Positions 44,902 through 55,175 of a stretch of 64,000 bases of DNA are shown here, one piece after another (position 1 is the first letter of the stretch; every line of letters starts with the position of its first letter). The notes under the pieces are model-generated. The model did no database searches and was not told where the DNA came from. It saw only the letters and a list, made by a program, of their open reading frames with translations. The translations under genes and the position numbers were made by a program. Source of the stretch: Shinisaurus crocodilurus (taxonomy: Eukaryota; Chordata; Lepidosauria; Squamata; Shinisauridae); contig JAHFWL010000970.1 in NCBI GenBank assembly GCA_021292165.1, positions 236,197 through 300,196 of the forward strand. Reading direction: 5' to 3'.

Positions 44902-45953
44902 TGAGATTAAAATGTCTCAGCTTTGCCGGTGTGCCTAGTTGACAGAAAACATATAAGGTAGCGGACCCCAGTCTAGAAATGTCTAGGTAAGAATATGTTG
45001 TTAGTTTTCAGGGTAAAAAAGGTAGAGTCAGATAAGGGTAAACTAGCAGGGAAGTACACATGGACACACACGAAGGCAGGCACCCATACACCCTTGGACC
45101 TAGATACATCCAGGAAGAGCTGGAGAAAGACAATGCTGTTGCCTGTCCAAAATCTTTGCCTACAAAATGGGCCTTGGACTCCTCAAATCACAATGCATGG
45201 ATAGAACCTACAGAGGAAATAACCTGTGCCTCAAGGCAATGTGATCTACTCTGTTTTAAAATCCATCTAGCAAGCAAGTTTAGGAAAAGAGGATGTACTT
45301 CACATTTTTCATTTAAATCTTTGCAATGCATGTGTAAATTAGAAATATTTTTTCTTTATTAAAAATATCATTTTTTAAAGAAAAGCCAGACTTGTGTGGT
45401 TTTTAGTTTCTGCCTGAATGTGCCTGTTAAACTATGCTGCTAAAAGAAATAAGGAGTGGGGGGGGGAAGAGAAATTCTTCTTTATTGCAGTAGTTTTCAG
45501 CCTAGAAGGCCTCCCAGAAGCCAGATATTTTCCCAAATTAAAATGGGAGAAAAAATACCAGGGAAGCAAGTAACCCAGAGAAGTGGAAGACTGGGGCTGC
45601 TGCCAAAGTTCAAAATTGGAAAGTTTGTTGGTAGAATCTATTAGGTTTGCATATGTACAGAGCTTGGATAGTTATCTAACAAACTTTTGTATTTTCTTTA
45701 GTGAAACTGAGATTGATTTTAAGCACCTGCTCAGCCTGCATGACTAAAACATCTAAACTCTGCCATTTCTGTGCTTCTCCTGATCTTCCTTCGCTTAACC
45801 CTTTACCTTCTGAAGGAAAATGAAACATCCTGCTTGCAGTGCTCACGCTTGTGGAATTATATCGCTTAACCCTGTTGTGATATGAATCACATTGACCAGC
45901 TGTAGCACAGTGTTTACACTTGGAGAGGAACAGAATGGCGGTAAACAAGTATG
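44902..45953. other. Unassigned sequence
   Basis: No recognised repeat or supported gene. Confidence 0.45.
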
Positions 45954-46345
45954 TTGTGTCTTTCTACTTTCCCGTGTTCTTTCTCATGGGAAAGCTAGAT
46001 CCTGGGATCATTATGAGCTAGTCACATGGTTTGTATGTTCTGATGATGTGCTAACTTGTTTTTTCTGACTGAAGCCATTTTAGAGAAGAGCAGGACTGCT
46101 TTCTCTATTCTTTCTCTCTTCTGGCTATTGCTTGCTGGACTTTGCAACAATGTAACGTCTTTGCTGAAGTGGAGTGAAGCTCAATCTACTCCACTGGAAT
46201 TAATGCTTACTATGCATTGTAATCTGCACATGGACTGTAACTAGGAAATGTATACTCTGTAGAACTTTACTTGCTAAGTGAATAAACAGGTAGAAATAGA
46301 CCTGTGGTCTTACAGAGTGTTTCCTTGCTACTTGCTACTTGGATT
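45954..46345 (+). repeat. Possible LTR-like repeat
   Basis: The stretch starts TGTGTCTTTC and has a polyadenylation signal AATAAA at 46281-46286, followed by a GT-rich end, as in an LTR. I could not fix the 3' border or a target duplication, and no internal retroviral sequence is visible. Confidence 0.25.
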
Positions 46346-47236
46346 AATCTGCAAACCAGGGAAGCTACAAGCTGGAATCGGATTACAGGCAAGCTGGCTG
46401 GCAGCTGCAAACCGACACGCTGGAACGCTGCGCAGAGGGGGGTGAGATCTGGAAATCTGTGTGTAGAATAATGGGCCTCTATGCACAGACAGGATTATAA
46501 TTCTCCCATCCAGTACACGCGGAGCTCTGCTATCACTCACACGCCTTCAAACCCTTTAGTTACTGCTTCCCAACAATCAATATGAATCCTCTCAGCAAAC
46601 CAATCCTGTTTGAAGAAACAGCCACATAGATTGGTATCTACCCCTTATTCAACATTTTTCTTTTCTTTTTTACTTGTGGCTTTGTTTCCTTTCTGTATCC
46701 GGCTAGTCAACTGAAGCTACTTTTTTTTCTCTAGTCTTGAACAGATATATATTTTTCTTGTTTGGTAAGTAAAGGTTTACTTGAGACCAGGGTGCTTGTG
46801 GGTGGCACTGTGAATGGTACTAAAAAGGATCTGAGGAGGATATCAGGAGGGGAGCGGTACAGCCCGGGGCCACTGGCAGAGCACTGCCTCCAGCGGACGG
46901 AAGTGCCTTTTCCACAGCTCCTATTCGCACCACAACCACTTGCACCAGCGGCTCCATACTGTGACTGTAGGGCAAACAGTAGGGCACATGAAAACAGCCA
47001 ATAAATGGGGAGAACATAATGGAGCTACACATGGCATCATGATGCATAGCGTGATGCCATTCTGCAGCTCCCAAGGAGCACATGATGCACAGCATTCCAT
47101 ATTGATACATCTGGGTCCTGGACTCCTGGGCAGCAGGGGTCTTAAGTAGGAACGCTGGGGTCAGGGGGCGATGGAGGCAGGAGCAGGCCAGGGGTGAGCA
47201 AAGGCCAGAGGCCGGCCCGGCCGAGGTCAGAGCGCA
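46346..47236. other. Unassigned, partly GC-rich sequence
   Basis: No gene is supported. About 47150-47236 (GGCCAGAGGCCGG and similar) resembles the G/A-rich sequence at 50167-50500 beyond the LINE, so both sides may belong to one older repeat into which the LINE inserted. Confidence 0.4.
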
Positions 47237-47242
47237 GAGTCA

Positions 47243-50160
47243 TCATATATTTCATTTATTTATCACGGTCACAGACCAACAAAATTGAAATGTAAGAACA
47301 GTTAAAACGGTTATAACAACAGAATACAGTTTATAGGATTCCTTCTCAAGAGGATACCATTTTTTTCCTAGTTTGCATTAAAATCATAAAAAATCTGGCA
47401 ACTCTTCCAGTAACATAAGAAGATACACCCCTTAAACAAATTGATACCAGGGTGGTAGGATTACTTCCAGAAAAGTCAGTTAATAGTGGGGAAATTAACT
47501 TATCTCTGCATTCCTTTTAAAAAATACAATGTAGAAGGACATGTTCAACTGATTCTATTACTCCAGCCCCACATGGACATATCCGTTCATTAACTAGAAC
47601 CTTATTAAATGGTCCTTTCAATAATGCTGATGGCAGCACATTAAAGCGAGCAAGAGTAAATGCTCTTCTGTACTTTGGAATAGTGAGTACAGGTATGGGG
47701 CTGCAGTGATACCATAGTTATTACAATTATTACAGTTAATATAGAGCAGTGATGGCAAACCTTTTTGAGCCCGAGTGCCCAAACTGCAACACAAAACCAA
47801 CTTATTTATTTCAAAGTGCCAACACTGCCATTAAATCTGAATACCGAGGTTTTAGTTTTAGAAAAACAACTCATACAGTTGTACGGGCTAATTAACATAT
47901 TTTGTCTTAAAAGAAAAACACAATAACAGAGCTTTCAATGATACAGTTTTTTGTTGGAAAAAAAATCAACTCAAAAAATTAATATAGTACTACATTGTAC
48001 AGATAGCCTGAAGGGAATTTATACAAACTTTTTAAATAATTAGGCACATGTATTTTTGGATAAGGGATTCTCAACTTGTAATATGATTATATGCCAGACT
48101 GAAATTGTATGGGGCAAGCTTTACCCCGGGTCCTTTCCCTGCTTCTACAGGTGTCGGATTAGTAAAAGTAAAAGTCAACCTGTACTAGGATGAGCAAGAT
48201 AAACAAGAAAACTAAACGTGCTTAACACATTTTAAACACTTTATGTCTTGGACTGCAAACACTGCATTAGGTAAAAGTTTGCATTGGGCATACTTTTGCA
48301 CAATTAATGTGATTTCTGCTATTGCATGCATGCTGATAATTTGTCAAACCTTGGCTCATACTCCGTTAGTTTGAGAGCAACACATGCAGCACTCAGGTCA
48401 ACTGTTAGGGCTTTACATCCAAGCCATGCTCTGTGCATCATTCTTCAAAATCTTTTAAATGTGATAACAATGTAGAAAAGAATTCTGTAACAGGAATTCT
48501 AGAATAAAATCATTCTGTTCCACACTGTGAGAAAGAACAAAATCATTAGTGTTTTGCAGAAGTGTTTTCGCGATCTGGTGACCAATGGCTCGAGTGCCCA
48601 CAGAGAGGTCCCTGCGTGCCAGCTGTGGCACCCGTGCCATAGGTTCACCATCACTGATATAGAGTAATAGAGAGCAAGATTTATTAGCAGCAGTTCTCAA
48701 ATGCTGTAGATCTAAGCCTATTAATCTTTGAACAACAAGAAACTGGGCCTTCTAGGAGCCCATAATTGCCCACAACTTCCAAAGAGAAGCCAGGCTTATG
48801 CAACTTCTTCTCCATCTCTCTCATCTGTGAGCAGTAAGGTAAGGTACAGCTACCAGGAGCTGCTAAAAAGTGTAAATGTAGCCACCATTTGAAGGCGTTA
48901 ATCCATGCCTTACACTCAATTGATCGGATACCCGCTTCCAGATAAATAGCTGCCTTCCCCACACAGGAAGGAAGGCCCAATAACTTCCTAAGAAATACAG
49001 ACTGAACACTTTCCATTTGGGAATTGAAACCCAAAATCCAAATAGGAATGCCATAGGTAAGTTGGGCCAAGGTCTTTGCTTTATAAATTTGAATTGCAGA
49101 GGGGATAAACCTTGGGTAAAAAAGAATCTTAAAATCAGCTGCTAGCTAAAGTTTGCTGGTTCAATTGCCTGTCTGCGTTGTTCAGACCAGAATCCAGTGC
49201 TCTGCATTTGAATGCCCAGGTATTTCATAGAGAAGACTTGCTTAATGATATTACCATTTAAAGTCCATTTTTATTGTTTTCTAGCTTTACAGAACACTAA
49301 AACTTTAGATTTGCTGTACTTAATAGTCAAGCTGATTTCAGAGCAATAGGTCCCAAATGCAGACAGCAAACGATTTATCCCGATTCTGGAAAGTGACAGG
49401 AGTACAGCATCGTCGGCATTAAAAAACAAAGATATCTTGATGTCAGACAATTTGGGAGCGTGAGAGTCAACATTGCAAAGATAAGAGGCCAAATCATTTA
49501 AAAATAAATTAAAAAGGAAAGGGGCCAAAATACAACCCTGTCTTACACCCCTTGTGACCAGGATTGGACTAGAAACTTGTCCCTGCTGCCCACATCTGAC
49601 TTGGCCAGAGGTCCAATTATACAGACATCTGATGAGGAATAGTAGGCACTTGTACATAGAACTTTGTGTAATTTAGTCCATAACAATTCCCTTGAGACAA
49701 GATCAAAGGCAGATTTCAGATCAATGAAGGTAGTGCAAAGCTTCCCACCAGGAACTGAAGTGCATTCCTCTGCCAAATGGGCTAACACACAACAGTGATC
49801 TAGAGTTGAATGGCCAGTTTTAAACCCAATCTGTTCCTCACCTATTATATTCTTATCCTCTATCCAAGTTAGAAACTTATGTTTCAGATACCTCACATAA
49901 AGTTTCCCAATAGCTGAAAGGAGGCTGATGGGTCGATAACTAGTTGGGTTAGTCCTGTCACCTTTTTTAAATATAGGAACTATAATCGCTGTACTCCAAA
50001 TGTTGGGGACCTTTCCAGACTTGATAATAAAAGTAAATAAAACTGAAAGTAAAGGAGCCCACCATTTTGGATTACATTTTAAAAGATCAGGAGGTACAGA
50101 ATCAGGGCCAGGAGCTTTACCAGACTTTAAGTTCAGCAGTCAAATCAATAATTTCACCAG
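47243..50160 (-). mobile_element. Non-LTR LINE, 5'-truncated, with decayed reverse transcriptase
   Basis: On the minus strand the frame begins with GKAPGPDSVPPDLL (about 50130-50085) and continues through SYRPISLLSAIGKLY, EEQIGFKTGHSTLDHC, FIDLKSAFDLVSR, GVRQGCILAPFLFNLF and NADDAVLLS. These are reverse-transcriptase blocks in the correct order, but the YADD active-site tyrosine is replaced by asparagine. Past it lie AQLTYGIPIWI and LGLPSCVGKAAIYLEAG (49070-48684), a C-terminal region. Frames change several times. The hAT at 47747-48656 interrupts the 3' part. The clade (L2, Vingi, R4 or similar) was not decided. GAGTCA occurs at both ends (47237-47242 and 50161-50166). Confidence 0.75.
47747..48656 (-). 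mobile_element. Charlie-like hAT transposon, nonautonomous (short copy)
   Basis: CAGTGATGGCAAACC and GGTTCACCATCACTG are inverted ends with the perfect 8-bp duplication ATATAGAG (47739-47746 and 48657-48664). It is the reverse-oriented relative of 20151-21914, matching it end to end except for the missing ~850-bp central block. It inserted into the minus-strand LINE, so it is younger than that LINE. Confidence 0.9.
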
Positions 50161-50166
50161 GAGTCA

Positions 50167-50720
50167 AAGCACATAGTAAGCAAGGTGGGGGGCAGAGGCA
50201 GGAGGCAAGTCCAGTAAGCAACCAAGTTCAGTCAAGGGCCAGAGGCAAACCAGGAGACCAAATAGAGTCCAGAGGCAAGTCCAGAAGGCAGACAGAGATC
50301 AGGCAAGGGCCAGAGGCTGGGTCCAAAGTCAGGCTAGGGACAGAAACTAGGTCCAGAGTCAGGCTAGGGTCAGGCATGTACCATGCAGAGAAGGACCAAA
50401 GATGAGAAGCAGGTAAGGGTCAAACACAGTCAAGTGCTACCAGAGCTATGCTAACACTGGTCACAAATGGTCAAGAGCTGACTGCAGACAGCACAAGGTA
50501 TCATGTTGCTGTGGCAGAGGCCAGAGGCAAGATGAAGCCCTTAAGTAGGCCTTCCTGTCGCTTCCAGCTGCACCGCATCAGCAGGCCTGAGAGCAGCTGG
50601 AAGTATTGGGCCAGATCCTGCGAAGAAAGGCCCGGTTGCTAATTGAACAGCAGCCACCAGGTGGAGCTGTGGCACTGCACTGGCTGAGCAGAACCTTACA
50701 CATACGTATATACACAGTAG
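50167..50720. repeat. Degenerate tandem repeat (AGGGCCAGAGGC type)
   Basis: Repeated phrases such as GGCAAGTCCAG, AGGGCCAGAGGC and GTCAGGCTAGG, spaced at roughly 30-40 bases, form a degenerate array in 50167-50380. The remainder to 50720 is G-rich without repeats I can name. The 112-residue frame here is the translated array and not a gene. Confidence 0.55.
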
Positions 50721-51068
50721 GATCTCAGAATACTCAAGAGATTTCATCTGAGATTGGATAAAGGTATCTGTAACTAAACAAGCAAACTACAATTTCTTGT
50801 AGTTGGGGTAAGTTTTCCCATCGGTACTGAAGACTCCATAATGTCATGGGGAAGATGATTCTACATCATCTTCATGTACAAGATGATTCTTATTTCTTTT
50901 TCCTCTGCTGGTGGCAGCAAAAGTATCTACTACTATTTGGCAGTAGTAAAGGAATAGGATGGGTGGGCGTTGGAAAATGGTTCTTGCTGGGATCTACTAT
51001 CTTGGGATTTCATCCTGCTGGAATTTCCTTCACCAGGTAAAACTGAGAACTTACAACCGGTTTTCTGA
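50721..51068. other. Unassigned sequence
   Basis: No recognised repeat or supported gene. Confidence 0.4.
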
Positions 51069-51076
51069 CAAAAGGA

Positions 51077-52073
51077 CAGGGATGTTGAAGAGTCCTTGGT
51101 CTCGAGTCACGAGTCGAGTCACGAGTCTTTCGACCCGAGTCTCGAGTCCGAGTCCGAGTCCTTGGTCCAAAATGGTGACTCACGAGTCACGAGTCACTCC
51201 CAAAGCTGACTCCACGAGTCCCTATTAAAATCAATGGGTTTTTCCCCCAACAAAATAAGGCTACTTCAGATGTGTGGTTTAAATAAATTCTAGGCACAAG
51301 TGTGCCTTTTTATTTCAAAACTCTGCAACTGATTTTGGCAAGAACAGACCAGGCAGAAAAACCCAAAATAACCAGGCAGGCAGAGGAGGCAGGGAACCCC
51401 AAAGCAGGCAGGCAGAGGCCTTTGTCTTGGACAATTCAACTGTTGAACTGGTCAAGAAGAGACCAGGCAGGCAGAGGAGGCTGGGAACCCCAGACAGGCA
51501 GGCAGAGGCAGCCAAACCCAAAATGTCTGAAAGGTTGCATTTTAGGAAAATGATTTTAAAAAATAAACTTGCTCTACTTCCTAAAATTTATCCATGTTGC
51601 ATTTGAGGAACATGATTTTTTCTAAATGTTTGGCCCCCATTCTGGAACGGTGAGATCTCATCACAATTCCACCCTCACTGAACACCCGCTTCCACTGGTG
51701 ATGAACTTGCTGGAACCAGAAACACACTCAGAGCAGCCACACAGAGTAATCTCAGGTCCTTCTTCTGCCTCTCCCAAGTACACAACACATCAATCAAAAT
51801 AAATCTTGACACACTGTTGGGGCTGCACTCCTGGTAGCCGTCCATAGTGGCTGAGCAGCGGCACACCTCGCTTTCATGCGCTCTTCGCCAGCAATCACGC
51901 TCCTCTCCACTCCTTCTGGCACAGCCCAGGGATGTTGAAGAGTCCTTGGTCTCGAGTCCCGAGTCGAGTCTCGAGTCCCATTAAAAATATTGGGACTCGA
52001 GTCCGAGTCGAGTCAGAGGGGGGACTCAGTCCGACTCACAAGTCGAGTCCTCGAGTCCGAGTCCCCATCCCTG
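51077..52073 (+). mobile_element. GAGTC-rich hAT transposon with transposase remnant (copy 3)
   Basis: The longest copy (997 bases), bounded by CAGGGATG and CATCCCTG with the perfect 8-bp duplication CAAAAGGA (51069-51076 and 52074-52081). The left end (51077-51240) and the right end (51927-52073) are arrays of GAGTC/GACTC words. The right-end block has its own CAGGGATGTTGAAGAGTCC start, so a complete 147-bp MITE-like unit sits inside the larger element. Between 51615 and 51910 it keeps a transposase-derived segment lost from copies 1 and 2. Confidence 0.95.
51620..51866 (-). pseudogene. hAT transposase C-terminal remnant
   Basis: On the minus strand LLCVAALSVFLVPASSSPVE (about 51770-51700) is followed, after a one-base frame change, by RVFSEGGIVMRSHRSRMG. 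Together these are the hAT C-terminal dimerisation signature (P-A-S-S-x-P-V-E then R-V-F-S-x-x-G). The upstream frame reaches a start at 51866 and reads into unrelated-looking sequence. The transposase cuts and inserts hAT elements; this piece lacks the catalytic core and cannot act. It ties the GAGTC-rich family to the hAT superfamily. Confidence 0.75.
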
Positions 52074-52081
52074 CAAAAGGA

Positions 52082-53494
52082 GTCATGTTATTGTGGATTT
52101 AAAGTTACTGACAAGACCCACCTATGTAATCCTGGCAAACCACTGAAGAACTGGAGCATAATATACATAATTCCTGACTGATGCGATACCATAGGTTTCT
52201 CATGTTCACCCTTTCAATATGGAATTCTTAGCACAAGGTCTGAATTTCCATATGAAGTTATGGATCAATGCAAGAGCTCTATTACCATTTAATAAAAGCT
52301 GACATCATCCTGGTGCAAGGTACATGGTAGTGGTGGCATCACATTTAGTTATTCAAAATGTGATGTTTAAATACAATTTTATCCTTGCACAGAGTTTCTT
52401 TAAACACAGTAAGGCAAATTCAATCACATCAATGCAGATAGTCATTCCAGCAATGGAAATTTTGGCCCTGTCAGCTGCAAGCATCTTAAATTGATGAAAG
52501 CTCAATATCTGGCATGCTCAGCTTTCCATTTTCAAGTTTTTATACATGCTAGATGCATCGAGTGACTCAGATAACACTAATAAATTACACAGTGATATAA
52601 CTCTGTGCATATATGCATTGAAAAGCCAAATGAAAAAGATGTGTCACACAGCAGCTTAGCAATTAATGTTATAGTACAAAACAAAACATCTTCACACATA
52701 CTTTGACAGCACAGGTTTTAATAAAGGAAATTAAATGTTTATGTTCTTGCTACCATTGATAGAGCCTTTCAGAAACAGAAAGGGCAATGGCAGATTGTAA
52801 ATAGTGAGTTTATCCAGAGCACAGTAGTTTGCAGATGCTTCTTATATAAATCTACTCTTTTCTAGGTAAATGTTATGGGTTTTGTGCCTTTGGTCTGAAT
52901 AATTTGTTTTCCTTCAAAACAAATTTACAGTGCAATATCCCCCTCCCAAATCCCATAGTGTCTGGAACAAGCTGAAAAAGAAAGAGGGGAGAAGAAAAAA
53001 ACAAAACAAAAAGACACTGCATAGAAATTGTTATGTATAAGAGCCCAGAGACAAAGTCAAATTTTAGCAAACATCAAAAGTAAGCAATCTACTAGTTTTA
53101 GATACAGGCCAGAATCTGCCATTGGCACTTTTCCATAAGCAGAGTTAAATGGAAAGTTGGAAACTATTTTTTTTCCCCTTCCAAGTAAAATTTTAATTTT
53201 TGTGTAAAACAAAATCAGTGTGGAAAAGAGAATGAGACATAATGTGCCTTAGCAGTTTAAGGTTTGCTGGCATTTGGCATGCATGTGTGAGAGAATGAAA
53301 GAAAAAGAGGAATATAGTGAGGCTCAAATGAAGCATAACACTGACTTGTATCATGTATTTTGTGAGTTGTAAGATCTTCAGGAGATGCCCCTTTGAAGGG
53401 GCATCATTACCTACAGAGGCCTGTTTGTCGGGTAGCCGTGAAAGGCCTTTCTCCTTTATTGCTCTCAAACTATGGCATGTGCTCCTTCAAGAAC
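52082..53494. other. Unassigned sequence
   Basis: AT-rich, no recognised repeat, no supported gene. Confidence 0.45.
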
Positions 53495-53680
53495 TATGAT
53501 CCCTCCCCACTCTCTTGCCCTTTAGAAAAGACACATCTTTTCAATTAGCCTTTTAAATGTGTACTTTGAATGTTCTTGTTTTTATTGGGTTTAAGGTTTT
53601 ATTTTTTTAAATTGTGCACTGCCTTGATGGCTTTTTAGCAGATAAAGTGGTTAATAATAAATAAAATAAGTGAATAAACC
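53495..53680 (+). repeat. L2-like LINE 3' end
   Basis: CCTTTAGAAAAGACACATCT, ATTGTGCACTGCCTTGATGG and TTAATAATAAATAAAATAAG form a 5'-truncated L2-type 3' end. Confidence 0.65.
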
Positions 53681-55175
53681 TTTCCTGCAATATTTTTAAA
53701 GCTAAAAGTAGCCTCAGATGGCTGCCATCTTGTGTGCAGGACTGTCTGATGGGAGAGGACTTGCTCAAACCATGACCCTTTGCAAACCTAGTTGTCCTTG
53801 CTGCCGGAGAATGGGAGGGGGGAAGTAGAACCACCAGTGGTTCCCCCTGAGATCTGCAGCCTCCTGGAAAAATTGGTCCTTCTATTCTCTCAGAGTCACC
53901 ACCTTCTCTACCAGATGCTGGAGAGATTGCGGGAAAGGCCTAACCTCCTTAAAGAAGGCCTGTTTGTGGACCTATTTAAAAGTAGTTTGTTTTAGTGTGA
54001 CTTGTAGGGTGGTTATTTTTAAAACTCCTTTTAGGAGCAACGGTTTAAGAGGTGGCTAGAAAAGCATGGGGGAAGCCTCCCTCTCAATGAAAGAGGGCAC
54101 AGATTTGGGGGAAGGACTAGGTTAGCAGTCTTGCTTTTGTAAAAAAAAAAAATCAAAAAAAAAATCCAGTGGCTATGACACAAAAGTGGGAAGCATCCAC
54201 TATTTGTCTACAAACGATGGTATCTCGGACAGCATCTTCAGTACATGATTGTTCAAGATATGCAATCCAATGTGCCCATTCACATATAAAGGCATGCATG
54301 TGTGGTTCTAAATATGATTCCTTCCTTCTTACTGACACTGAGAGGCGGATATGCAGAAGATCATTATGTATTCTTCACCATCGGTCAGTTGCTTAGCTAC
54401 CAGTGAAATAGAGTACTACTAATAAAAGTATGCAGGAATGCTGGCAACATTTGAGCAGGACATTGGGCTCAGAAACAGTAGCAGTGAAGACATCTACAAA
54501 CGTTGTTGAAAGGCGACTGACTTTTCTTTAAACAAACAAACAAAAAGGAATTTTTAAAAAACCTTGCACGACATTAACTCATTTCCATCGGTAATGTGAT
54601 GCCTAGATCATCATCATCACCATTAGTTAAATGGTACCGATTCTGATGATCAGCCATCAAATGATCCAGTGATAAATTCAGTATTTGAAAGAAAGGAGTA
54701 GCTATTCCCCTCAAGATAATATGCTGCAGTTATATTTCAAGCACAATTATTGTTCACTTGGCTAGAGTAATTTTCTGTTTGCATAGCTCTGGTACATTTC
54801 CGAGTGGTTAATTGCTTTTAAGGATCTACAGTTAAGAGGTACAGTTATTGTACCGGTGATGAGAGGGGAAAACAGCCACCCCAGGATTAGTAGAAGCAGC
54901 ATTGTCTCCAGTGAGTGCTAATTGCTCAAATTTTTGCATTCGGTTCACATCTTGAGCCAAAGATCACAAATGAAAAAAAGCATCTCTTTCTTTGAAATAA
55001 AGACTGCTTGTGTGAGACACTAAAGCCCATTCTGTTCTTAGCATCCTTCCGGGTAGGTGGTCTACTTTCCTTTGTAAGTCTGCATCACATGAATCCAGCA
55101 TTGCTGTGTCTTTTATATATCGAGGGACACACTGTCTGGCTATTCTTCTGCCTTCAGATCAGGCTGTGCTTATAG
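53681..55175. other. Unassigned sequence
   Basis: No recognised repeat or supported gene. Confidence 0.45.

Noticed and set aside
45954..46345. Confident solo retroviral LTR
   Set aside because: Only a polyadenylation signal and a TG start are visible; borders and target duplication could not be fixed, so it is listed only at low confidence.
50067..50405. 112-residue plus-strand frame
   Set aside because: It is the translation of the degenerate AGGGCCAGAGGC-type array and the antisense edge of the LINE.
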